A DNA stretch of 64,000 nucleotides from Thiomicrorhabdus sp033238645 (GCA_033238645.1 BQXR01000003.1:1-64000), one strand, 5' to 3'; shown: positions 53,637 to 61,247, counted from the stretch's first letter. Numbers and translations are program-made. The notes: generated by a model from the sequence alone, not told the origin.

Positions 53637-54230
53637 TTATAAGCAATCAAACGGACTAGTAACGCCTTGCCCACCTTGCTTTAAAACATGAGTATAAATC
53701 ATAGTAGTTTGCAAATCAGCGTGTCCTAACAGAGCTTGAATGGTTCGAATATCAGTCCCCGTTTGCAGTAAGTGAGTCGCAAAAGAGTGCCTAAAGGTGT
53801 GTGCGCTGACTTTTTTATGAATATCGCACTGTTTCACCACACGCTTTATCGCCTTATTGACTACCGACTGATCAATATGGCGGCGATGTTTCAAATCCGA
53901 TCGAGGATCAACGGCCAAGTTACGCCCAGGAAAAACATACTGCCAATCCAGCTCTTTATTAGCGTGGGGGTATTTTTTAGTCAAAGCATAAGGCAGATAA
54001 ACAGAACCAAAGCCCTTGTTTAAACCCTGAATGAGCAAGGTTTTGACCAGCTTTAACTGGTTTTCAAGCAAAGAAACTAAATTGTTTGCTAGTGGAGTGA
54101 CACGATCTTTTTTGCCCTTACCATCACGCACCGTAATCTGCTTAAATCCGAAATCAATATCCTGAACGCGTAACCGAACCGCCTCGGTAATTCGAAGCCC
54201 ACTCACCTTAAACAGTTTATTAATGAACAA
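53637..54230 (-). pseudogene. Truncated integron-type tyrosine integrase
   Basis: Only the catalytic domain of an IntI-like tyrosine recombinase remains (about 190 residues). Box I Arg is in SGLRITEAVRLRVQDID. The RDGKGKKDRVT segment, the IntI-typical LPYALTKKYPHANKELDWQYVFP insertion, HTFRHSFATHL, LLGHADLQTTMIYTHVL with the Tyr, and the closing VTSPFDCL follow. The N-terminal core-binding domain, about 130 residues, is missing, and the first codons before SGLRI do not match the family. No attI or attC site was found nearby. It lies at the left edge of genes that interrupt the nitrate cluster. Confidence 0.8.
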
Positions 54231-54368
54231 TAGTTTTTTACTATCAACTTGATAAATTTATTTCACTTCCATAATTTATCTAAGCTCTATAAAATGCATT
54301 ACAAAAATAACAGCTTGCCACTATCGGAAGCTACGTAAGTATTAAAACCTAATAATAAAGAGAGCTAT

Positions 54369-55403
54369 ATGAAAATTAATAAGCTTATTTCAGTTGCTGT
54401 GTTAGCAACGAGTGTGACGGCAATGTCTGTACAAGCAGATGACTTAATGGACAAAGCTAAAAAAGCAGGACTAGCCCCAATTCCAGAAAGTACCACGGAG
54501 CTAATGAAGCTCATTGATGATCCAAAAGACCCTATTACTGATGCAAAAGTAGAGCTTGGTAAAAAATTGTTCTTTGATCCTCGTTTATCACGAAGTGGCT
54601 TAATCAGCTGTAATACCTGTCACAACCTAGCAATGGGTGGCGATGATGGAGTGCCTGCTGCGATTGGCCATGGCTGGGTTGCGAACCCACATCATTTAAA
54701 CTCACCAACGGTGTATAACTCTATATTTTATAGCGCACAGTTTTGGGACGGCAGAAGCCCACATCTTTCTGATCAAGCACAAGGCCCTATTCAAGCTGTA
54801 CCTGAAATGGCAGCGCCTGCTAACCTAGTAAAAGAGCGCGTTTTATCAATCCCTGCTTACATAGCAGAGTTTAAAGGTGCTTATGGCAACGATGTTAACA
54901 TCACATTTCCAAAAATTGCGGACACCATTGCCACCTTTGAAAAAATATTGGTCACGCCTTCTCCCTTTGATGATTACTTAAATGGCGATGAAAATGCATT
55001 AACTGATGCCGAGAAAAAAGGGTTGAATACCTTTATTAATAATGGGTGTTCAGGCTGTCATACAGGAATTGCCATTGGTGGCACCATGCAACCATTTGCC
55101 CAAGCCGCTAAATATAAGTTTGCAAACATTGGAGACTTTAAGGGGGATGAAAGAGGATTTGTTAAAACGCCTACTCTTCGTAACATCACTGAAACGGCAC
55201 CTTATTTCCACAATGGCGCAATCTGGACATTAGAAGAAGCCATTAAAGAGATGGGAAGCACACAGCTTGGAATTAAAATTTCTGATAAGGATGCTGCAGA
55301 TATTAAAATCTTCTTAGGTGCTCTAAAAGGCAGAAAGCCGACCATTGTATATCCACAACTTCCTGAAGAATCTGATAGTACGCCAAGACCAACATTTGAC
55401 TAA
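54369..55403 (+). CDS. Di-heme cytochrome c peroxidase
   Basis: Periplasmic peroxidase of the CcpA/MauG family, 344 residues. A Sec signal peptide (about 1-23, ending VQA-D) is followed by two heme c sites: CNTCH at 81-85 (low-potential side) and CSGCH at 227-231. The region between includes NSPTVYNSIFY and WDGRSPHLSDQA, and FVKTPTLRNITETAPYFHNGA is the calcium/axial-ligand region typical of true peroxidases. It reduces hydrogen peroxide with electrons from small cytochromes. ATG at 54369 follows AGAGAGCT. It is divergent from the integrase remnant across 138 bp and closed by a strong terminator. Confidence 0.93.
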   Translation: MKINKLISVAVLATSVTAMSVQADDLMDKAKKAGLAPIPESTTELMKLIDDPKDPITDAKVELGKKLFFDPRLSRSGLISCNTCHNLAMGGDDGVPAAIGHGWVANPHHLNSPTVYNSIFYSAQFWDGRSPHLSDQAQGPIQAVPEMAAPANLVKERVLSIPAYIAEFKGAYGNDVNITFPKIADTIATFEKILVTPSPFDDYLNGDENALTDAEKKGLNTFINNGCSGCHTGIAIGGTMQPFAQAAKYKFANIGDFKGDERGFVKTPTLRNITETAPYFHNGAIWTLEEAIKEMGSTQLGIKISDKDAADIKIFLGALKGRKPTIVYPQLPEESDSTPRPTFD

Positions 55404-55547
55404 TTCTAACGACTCAGTCAGTCTCTGAAAGGTTCTATCTGTGTTAAAAAATGGACATTTACAGGTGTAAACTCACATTTTCGCCTTGATATGCCTCTTT
55501 TGAGGCACTACCTGAATTGTTACCAATTCATTGACAGAATGTAAATC

Positions 55548-55586
55548 AAAAAAGCCCTTAAGAAAGTTTCTTAAGGGCTTTTTTAT
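55548..55586 (+). terminator. Terminator after the cytochrome c peroxidase gene
   Basis: Long stem AAGCCCTTAAGAAA / TTTCTTAAGGGCTT flanked by A6 and T6, about 145 bases after the stop codon. The space between shows no gene. Confidence 0.9.
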
Positions 55587-56045
55587 TGCTTAAAAATTGA
55601 CCTTTACCATCCCCTTCTATGAATAAATTCAGGGCAAGCATTCTAATGTACTGCTGGTGTTGACCCCCTTGACCACTACAGTTCTGTTTGGTCAGGATAT
55701 TTGCCAACTCGACTCTTCAACTAAGCCTGTCCAATTTGAAGAATTACTCATTATGTTAGCAACGAGCTATACAGGTGACTCTTTTAAAGAGCTTGTGGGA
55801 GATGGCGGTTTGAGTATCCCATCTATACCTAGCCCAGAAGCGACGGGCATTCTGCATATATGATGTAACAAAGAGACTCAGTTAGTGCTGGATACAGGTT
55901 TCTCTTTTTTTAAAGGCGCTTCTGATGTTATAGCGCCGTTCATTTCAGCCGTGACTGGAGCAGGTGAGCGCCGGAACAGTATTTTGTAAAAATAGCCGAT
56001 GAGTGGGTCTTAGCGATTCAAGTACTGGAAGCTATACCACCAGGA
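55587..56045 (+). other. Decayed or non-coding stretch with short frames
   Basis: No gene is recognised here. A 68-codon frame (55657-55863, starting with GTG) contains KELVGDGGLSIPSIPSPEA, and another short frame reads VLDTGFSFFKGASDVIAPF near 55890-55950 before a stop. They look like pieces of one disrupted gene lying upstream of the avidin-like remnant. I cannot assign a family. Confidence 0.35.
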
Positions 56046-56436
56046 ATGTTGTTGGTGGGGCAGGTTTTCTTAGAATACGTTTATAGTATTTTTGATTTTG
56101 GCTCTACCTTAGTGGTTGGAGAAGTGGCAAGCAATGGGACTTTTCAGGGAATCTATGGGTTCTGACACGGGTGCGACGGGTATATACCCTGTAATGGGGG
56201 TTGCTGATCCTGATCCAGATACTTGTCAAACGGTCTCGTTTTCAGTCTCTTGGAAAAGTGAAACAGGAGAGGCTGACCCTAGTTGGCATTATGTATCAGG
56301 GTTTACAGGTGTCTTGACCTTGGTCGATGGAGAGGAGGTGTTGAAGGTTATTTTTCTACTACAACGAAATATTACCGATGATCTACCAGCCTATGAAGCA
56401 TGCGCTGTATCGTCTTTAACTTGTAAGCGAAAGTGA
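56046..56436 (+). pseudogene. Frameshifted avidin/streptavidin-like gene
   Basis: Two overlapping frames together give an avidin-type order. The first (from 56046) has FGSTLVVGEVASNGTFQGIYG and then a stop. The second continues SDTGATGIYPVMG, TVSFSVSWKSE, VSGFTGVLTLVDGEEVLKVI and FLLQRNITDD. These align with the GST..., G.Y...G, F.V.WK, GKEVLK..WLL segments of avidins. One extra G in the GGG near 56158-56160 explains the frame change. Biotin-stacking Trp positions corresponding to W108/W120 of streptavidin appear to be Phe and Tyr, so biotin binding is doubtful. The frameshift could also be a sequencing error. Assignment is by eye. Confidence 0.5.
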
Positions 56437-56624
56437 ACTGTCATAGCTAGGAATTTGGCTAGTTGACAATCGGGGTTAAAGTAAGATTAACTAGTGCTCA
56501 AAAAAAGCTTACTCTGATCTCAATAGTTTGAGGATGCCTTTTGTTCGATAAAAGTGTTTAATGTTTTCAGACCCATTATCAATTGGGCGTGTTTATGAAG
56601 TTTCCACCACTGAAGGAGAGAAGA

Positions 56625-57125
56625 ATGAAAAGAAAGATGATTTCGTTAATGGGCGTTTTGGCGACGACTTGTTTGTTAAGTACACCTGTTTTGGCTGCCA
56701 GTGATTCTCACCATGGTTCTGTTAAAGCGCATGGCGATTGGTCTTCCATGGGTAATATGAGTAGTCATGGTAAACAGCATGGTAAAAGCTGTGTTTTACG
56801 TCACAAAGCTGAACTTGAATTAACTGAGAAACAGTTTGCTGAGATTAAATCACTCATGCGTAATGCGAAGAAAAAAACCATTGGCCTGAAAGCAGATATT
56901 GATATTGCTGAAATTGATCTTAAAGCGATAAAACATACGGATGTTGTAGATATGCAACAGGCTGCTAAGCTTATGAAAGAGATGGCGGCTAAAGAGGCTG
57001 ATATTCGTATTACATGGATGCAGTTCAAAGTGGATTCTAAAGCCGTGTTAACCGATGCGCAGCGCGCTAAGTTAAAAGATATGCGCAAACAAAAATATGC
57101 AGGCAAAGGTGGCAAGAGTAATTAG
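56625..57125 (+). CDS. Spy/CpxP-like periplasmic protein
   Basis: A 166-residue protein of the LTxxQ (Spy/CpxP, heavy-metal sensor) group. The signal peptide is residues about 1-25 (MKRKMISLMG...VLAA). A His/Ser/Gly-rich segment (SDSHHGSVKAHGDW, SSHGKQHGKS) follows, then a helical hairpin with LELTEKQFAEIKSLM and VLTDAQRAKLKDMR, the two LTxxQ-type repeats. Likely a periplasmic chaperone or metal-responsive protein. The ATG at 56625 is preceded by GGAGAG; an upstream ATG at 56583 in frame has no such site. No cpxAR-like genes are near. Last gene of the apparent insert between nasA and cysG. Confidence 0.8.
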   Translation: MKRKMISLMGVLATTCLLSTPVLAASDSHHGSVKAHGDWSSMGNMSSHGKQHGKSCVLRHKAELELTEKQFAEIKSLMRNAKKKTIGLKADIDIAEIDLKAIKHTDVVDMQQAAKLMKEMAAKEADIRITWMQFKVDSKAVLTDAQRAKLKDMRKQKYAGKGGKSN

Positions 57126-57163
57126 ATTTTAAGGTTACCTAAGCGTGGTCCCTCTCTGTTTAT

Positions 57164-57173
57164 GAGGGGGGGG
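57164..57173 (+). repeat. Partial G-tract motif after the Spy-like gene
   Basis: TTATGA plus eight G then TATCAT. It keeps the flanks of the motif but lacks the internal GCA. It faces the minus-strand copy at 57336 across about 160 bp. Confidence 0.6.
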
Positions 57174-57335
57174 TATCATCTTTAATACCTATATGCCAAC
57201 CAGTTCTTACTTTTCTTGCTCCTTATTCTCATACCTTTTGGCTATTTTTTATCATCATGATTTGTGCCGCTTTTGGCTATCTATACTCAGGTTTCGCTTA
57301 AATAAGCCATTGGGTATGTAATTTAGTAAAATCCT

Positions 57336-57346
57336 CCCCCCTGTTC
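57336..57346 (-). repeat. G-tract motif upstream of cysG, minus strand
   Basis: TTTGAACA plus six G on the minus strand, 52 bases before the cysG start. One of three minus-oriented copies. Confidence 0.75.
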
Positions 57347-57397
57347 AAAGATTAAGCGATAAAATAAACGCCTTAATTGTAAGTGCAAGGAATCCTC

Positions 57398-58792
57398 GTG
57401 GATTATTTACCAATATTTGTCGATATTAAAGACCAACACTGCTTGATTGTAGGTGGTGGTGCTGTTGCTGCCCGTAAGGCAGATCTGTTTATTAAATCGG
57501 GAGCGATTGTCACGGTGTTGGCACCTGAGCTTAAGACGGAGATGAAACATCATCTTGAGAGCGGTTTGATCTCCTGGCATCCAGCAGAATTTTCAGTCGA
57601 AGATATGGCAAATATTGAAAGACCTAAATATGTGATCTCTGCAACGGATAAACAAGTGGTAAACGAGGTGGTTTATCACTACTGTCAGAGTGAGGGTATT
57701 CCTGTGAATGTTGCGGATCAAACTGAGTTTTGTGACTTTATCTTACCTGCGATTGTAGATAGATCTCCTGTGACCATTGCCGTTTCAACAGGGGGACGTT
57801 CGCCTATCCTTGCTCGATTAATGAAGGCTCGTTTAGAAGCGCTTATCCCTGCGGGATTTGGTCGTTTAGCGGGCTTACTTGGCCGTTATAGGGGTAAGGT
57901 TAAAGCAGCACTACCTTCTACAGATCATCGTAAGGCTTTTTGGGAGAACCTGTTACAGAGTGCTTTTGTTGATAAAGCTGTGCAGGGGCGCGAAGCCGAG
58001 GCTGAATCAATCCTTAAAACTCAAATTAAACAGGCTGAGAAAACAGGCCAAGCGATGCCAACGGGTGAAGTTTACTTGATTGGTGCGGGGCCGGGTGATC
58101 CAGACTTAATGACGTTTAAAGGTTTGCGTCTGTTACAGCAAGCGGATGTCATTTTATATGATCGTTTAGTCGCACCTGAGATTGTAGAGATGGCACGCCG
58201 TGAAGCGGAACGCATCTATGTGGGTAAAAAAGATAAAGTTCACGCTTTACCGCAAGGGGATATCAGTCAGTTGATGGTTGATCTGGCCAAACAAGGTAAA
58301 CGTGTTGCAAGGCTGAAAGGCGGTGATCCTTACATTTTTGGTCGTGGAGCGGAAGAGGCTGAGTTGTTGGTTGAGAATGGCATTCCATTTGAAGTGGTGC
58401 CCGGCATTACTGCTGCTGCGGGTTGCTCGGCTTATGCTGGTTTCCCACTAACACATCGTGAATTTTCGCAGTCAGTTTCTCTGGTCACAGGGCATCAACA
58501 AGAAGGTTCTAATGAGGTTGATTATGGCCGTTTAGCGCACTCTGGTGATACGATGGTTTTCTATATGGGGGTGAAGAATGCACCTAAGATTCAAGAAGGG
58601 TTAATCTCTCATGGGCTTTCAGCAGAGACACCTGCTGCTATTATTGAGAAAGGCACAACACCTGAGCAGCGAGTGGTGATTACGACCTTAGGTGGGTTAG
58701 CTTTAACCATTGAAAGCAGTCACATTAAACCGCCTGCTTTATTGGTGGTGGGTGAAGTGATTAAAGTCCGTAATCGATTGGTAAAGGCTTAA
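57398..58792 (+). CDS. cysG: Siroheme synthase (trifunctional CysG)
   Basis: Makes siroheme from uroporphyrinogen III: methylation, NAD-dependent dehydrogenation and ferrochelation. It has 464 residues. The N-terminal dehydrogenase/ferrochelatase (about 1-210) opens with DYLPIFVDIKDQHCLIVGGG. The C-terminal SUMT methyltransferase has VYLIGAGPGDPDLMTFKGL, VRLKGGDP-like ARLKGGDPYIFGRG and GITAAAGCSAYAGFPLTHR. The start chosen is GTG at 57398, which has AAGGA upstream and matches the usual MDYLPIF start. It supplies siroheme for NirB. Confidence 0.96.
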   Translation: MDYLPIFVDIKDQHCLIVGGGAVAARKADLFIKSGAIVTVLAPELKTEMKHHLESGLISWHPAEFSVEDMANIERPKYVISATDKQVVNEVVYHYCQSEGIPVNVADQTEFCDFILPAIVDRSPVTIAVSTGGRSPILARLMKARLEALIPAGFGRLAGLLGRYRGKVKAALPSTDHRKAFWENLLQSAFVDKAVQGREAEAESILKTQIKQAEKTGQAMPTGEVYLIGAGPGDPDLMTFKGLRLLQQADVILYDRLVAPEIVEMARREAERIYVGKKDKVHALPQGDISQLMVDLAKQGKRVARLKGGDPYIFGRGAEEAELLVENGIPFEVVPGITAAAGCSAYAGFPLTHREFSQSVSLVTGHQQEGSNEVDYGRLAHSGDTMVFYMGVKNAPKIQEGLISHGLSAETPAAIIEKGTTPEQRVVITTLGGLALTIESSHIKPPALLVVGEVIKVRNRLVKA

Positions 58793-58796
58793 TTAA

Positions 58797-59810
58797 ATGA
58801 ATAACTTAGAGCAAGAAGTGATTAAAGAGTCTAAGCCGTTTCAGTTCTATATACAGACGATTGGTCGTGGTCAAAAGCGCCGGAGAAGTTTAACGCAAGC
58901 AGAAGCAAAAGATGCCATGACATTGATTCTCAGTGGTGAAGTAACCCAGATGCAATTGGGGGCTTTTTTAATGCTGATTCGTGTACGTGAAGAGACTGCC
59001 GAAGAAGCGGCGGGGTTTATTGAAGCGATTCGCCACAAGATGGCTGCACCCCAATGTGAAGTGGATCTTGACTGGGGAACCTATGCAGGTAAACGCCGTC
59101 AGTTGCCTTGGTTTATGTTGGCACTGACACTGCTGGCTAGAAAGGGTTATAAGGTTCTACTGCATGGTATTGTTGGCAGTGAGTCTGGCCGATTATATAC
59201 TGAAGAAGTTGCTCAATTATTAGATTGGCCAATGGCGAACTCACTTTTGGATGCCAAAAATAGAATTGAGCAGGGGGGGGTATGTTATCTGGGAGTAGAA
59301 CACTTTGCCCCTGATATTAAAACCTTAATGGGCTACCGAGATGAGCTAGGCTTACGTTCGCCCATTCACTCTCTGGCGCGTATGCTCAACCCATTTAATG
59401 CGCGTTTGAGTGTGCATGGTGTGTTTCATAAGGGCTATGATGATATTCATCAGCAGGCCGCGTCTCTGTTGGATGATCAGATGACTGCGGCTTTTTGTGG
59501 GGATGGGGGCGAGGCGGAAGTTCGCCCTGATCGTAAAACTGAAGTGAAAATGGTTGAGAATAGCTTTACGGGTGGACAAAAGTCGAGTGAGCAGTGGTCA
59601 TTCTTTATGCCCAAAACCTTTCTAACGGTTGATCCAACTAAAAAGTGTTTAGATACTAAAGTACTCATGGCAGTTTGGCAGGGTGAAACTCAGAATGATT
59701 ACGGTGAGACTTGTGTGATTCAAACCATGACAATGGTATTGATGGCGCTTGAAAATCAGACCTATGAAGAGGCTAATCAAGCTGCACAAGCGCTGTGGCA
59801 GGCACGTTAA
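58797..59810 (+). CDS. ybiB: TrpD-like nucleic-acid-binding protein YbiB
   Basis: Homologue of anthranilate phosphoribosyltransferase of the TrpD2/YbiB branch, which binds nucleic acids rather than making tryptophan precursors. It has 337 residues. IQTIGRGQKRRRSLTQAEA, GAFLMLIRVREETAEEAAGFIEA and YAGKRRQLPWFMLAL are family features. It starts 4 bases after cysG, so the two are coupled; the cysG-ybiB pair is often found beside nitrate assimilation genes. A G-tract motif with eight G (codons about 158-162, RIEQGGVCYL) lies in frame. In E. coli ybiB is LexA-regulated, but no LexA box was seen here. Confidence 0.88.
   Translation: MNNLEQEVIKESKPFQFYIQTIGRGQKRRRSLTQAEAKDAMTLILSGEVTQMQLGAFLMLIRVREETAEEAAGFIEAIRHKMAAPQCEVDLDWGTYAGKRRQLPWFMLALTLLARKGYKVLLHGIVGSESGRLYTEEVAQLLDWPMANSLLDAKNRIEQGGVCYLGVEHFAPDIKTLMGYRDELGLRSPIHSLARMLNPFNARLSVHGVFHKGYDDIHQQAASLLDDQMTAAFCGDGGEAEVRPDRKTEVKMVENSFTGGQKSSEQWSFFMPKTFLTVDPTKKCLDTKVLMAVWQGETQNDYGETCVIQTMTMVLMALENQTYEEANQAAQALWQAR
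59268..59280 (+). repeat. Dispersed G-tract motif inside ybiB (G8)
   Basis: AATTGAGCA plus eight G then TATG, sense to ybiB. A slip would truncate the protein about half-way. Confidence 0.85.
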
Positions 59811-59841
59811 TCAATTTAACCTTAAAATAGTTATTACAAAC

Positions 59842-59873
59842 AAAAAAGGCTTTGATCTCTCAAAGCCTTTTTT
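59842..59873. terminator. Bidirectional terminator between ybiB and the DUF3087 gene
   Basis: Stem AAAAAAGGCTTTG / CAAAGCCTTTTTT with a six-base loop, between convergent genes. Confidence 0.9.
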
Positions 59874-59878
59874 AAATG

Positions 59879-59910
59879 TACCCGCAAGGGGCATAAAGGC
59901 AGGGGGGGGG
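59879..59910 (+). repeat. Extended G-tract element (G9)
   Basis: TACCCGCAAGGGGCATAAAGGCA and nine G, immediately after a terminator and ending at the stop codon of the DUF3087 gene. Confidence 0.8.
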
Positions 59911-60456
59911 TTAATCCTCTTCGTCATCTTCTTTATCTTTATAGCGTACAACCCATTCAGGATCAAACTCAGTTTGATTAAGCTCTAATCCTAGCTCAGT
60001 CATTTTTTCTTCGATCTCTTTTTTCTCTACTGTCATATCAATCAGAGCAGAGCTGTTTGCCTCTAGTTTGTGCATATGCTCTAGACCTAGGTGATAAAAG
60101 CGCATTACTTTGAGTGCGTGTGGGTCATTGTCTTTAGCTGCCTCTTGTACATGTCGTAGTACATTGGTGATGTGCATTAGGCTTCTTTTTAGTTGCCATG
60201 CATACATAGATTCTTTCATCCATGGCTTATCCGCAAAAAAGGTTTTTACGATATAGGCGGTAATGAGCAGACCAACAAAGGCACCCATGAGGTTTACAAC
60301 CACCTTATTACTTGAAAAGTCTCCAAAGTTGCTGACCGCAATGCTTGCCGATCCAAAGCCGATCACAATAAAACCTGCCATTATAATCAAAGTCGCGTTA
60401 CGGGTTTTTTTTCGATATATTGCGGGATCGATCTCTTGAATTTTAAACATGGTCAT
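59911..60456 (-). CDS. DUF3087 family membrane protein
   Basis: A 181-residue inner-membrane protein matching DUF3087. The opening MFKIQEIDPAIYRKKTR is followed by two helices (about 22-43 and 52-72), then the conserved KPWMKESMYAWQLKRSLMHITN and VMRFYHLGLEHMHKLE. The C-terminus is acidic (DKEDDEED). Function is unknown. Either ATG 60456 or ATG 60450 could start it; neither has a strong Shine-Dalgarno. It is divergent from phnN. Confidence 0.85.
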   Translation of the reverse strand: MTMFKIQEIDPAIYRKKTRNATLIIMAGFIVIGFGSASIAVSNFGDFSSNKVVVNLMGAFVGLLITAYIVKTFFADKPWMKESMYAWQLKRSLMHITNVLRHVQEAAKDNDPHALKVMRFYHLGLEHMHKLEANSSALIDMTVEKKEIEEKMTELGLELNQTEFDPEWVVRYKDKEDDEED

Positions 60457-60533
60457 AAGTCACTCATAAGTAATTAGTGTGACGCATTCTACCGTTTCAG
60501 CAGAATGATTGCTATGATCATTTATGGAAGTCT

Positions 60534-60563
60534 TGTGCTGTGATGTGCTGTGATGTGCTGTGA
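60534..60563 (+). repeat. Three tandem 10-bp repeats upstream of phnN
   Basis: The unit TGTGCTGTGA occurs three times without interruption, 46 bases before the phnN ATG. This is probably the phnN promoter or 5' leader, so copy-number change could alter expression. Confidence 0.9.
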
Positions 60564-60608
60564 TAAAAAAATCTGGTTTAGATTAAACTTAAAATTTTGG
60601 ATAGATAG

Positions 60609-61166
60609 ATGAAAGAACAGAGACCAAAAGGCCAACTTTATTATGTAATAGGTGCATCGGGTGCGGGCAAGGATAGTCTGCTCAATTATGTACGCCCACT
60701 ATTATGTCAGGCGCCGGTGCTGTTTGCTCACCGCTATATTACGCGCCCTGTTGAGTTAAGTGGTGAAAATCATATTAGCCTAACGGAAGCAGAGTTTGTC
60801 AATCGTCAACAATATGGTTGTTTTCTGTTTCACTGGCAGAGTCATGGTTTGCACTATGGGATTGGTCAAGAGGCTCAAGATTGGTTAGATGCAGGTTTGA
60901 ATGTGGTGATGAATGGATCGCGTGGTTATTTGCCAGAGGCAACAAAACTTAAACCTGATCTGATTCCTGTGTTAATTACGGTCTCTTTAGATAAGCTACA
61001 GCAGCGATTAGAAAACAGAGGTCGTGAGAGTGCTGAACAGATAAAAGAGCGGTTAGAGCGTGCGAGTGAATTTGATCAGCTGAAGCATGCGAACCTCATT
61101 AAGGTGAATAATGATGAGCCACTGTCTGTTGCAGGAGAGTCACTATTAAGGATCTTACAGAAATAG
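60609..61166 (+). CDS. phnN: Ribose 1,5-bisphosphate phosphokinase
   Basis: ATP-dependent kinase converting ribose 1,5-bisphosphate to PRPP, of guanylate-kinase fold. It has 185 residues. The P-loop GASGAGKDSLLNYV is at about 14-27. HRYITRPVE, the WQSHGLHYGIG substrate loop and NGSRGYLPEA are PhnN features. No other phosphonate (phn) gene is in the window. Instead it faces an AMP-phosphorylase-type gene whose product is ribose 1,5-bisphosphate, so its role here is probably nucleotide salvage. It may also be free-standing guanylate-kinase-like, but the PhnN reading is better. Confidence 0.88.
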   Translation: MKEQRPKGQLYYVIGASGAGKDSLLNYVRPLLCQAPVLFAHRYITRPVELSGENHISLTEAEFVNRQQYGCFLFHWQSHGLHYGIGQEAQDWLDAGLNVVMNGSRGYLPEATKLKPDLIPVLITVSLDKLQQRLENRGRESAEQIKERLERASEFDQLKHANLIKVNNDEPLSVAGESLLRILQK

Positions 61167-61222
61167 TATTTAAAGTTAGTTTAGTGGGGCTTTTGAAAGA
61201 ATTTTTATCCATCAATATTTTT

Positions 61223-61234
61223 GAACAGGGGGGG
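61223..61234 (+). repeat. G-tract motif between phnN and the phosphorylase gene
   Basis: ATTTTTGAACA plus seven G then TAGG in the 81-bp convergent gap. No separate terminator is obvious; a short GGCT/AGCC hairpin follows it. Confidence 0.85.
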
Positions 61235-61247
61235 TAGGCTGATAGCC

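Noticed and set aside
55395..55450. TCTAACGACTCAGTC ... CTGTGTTA after the peroxidase gene, resembling the outer boxes of an integron attC site.
   Set aside because: The outer TAAC/GTTA pair is present, but the purine/pyrimidine pattern of both boxes fails and the inner boxes do not pair convincingly.
56116..56436. Treating the 106-codon frame as an independent intact gene.
   Set aside because: Its upstream avidin-like part lies in another frame directly before it, so it is better read as one frameshifted gene.
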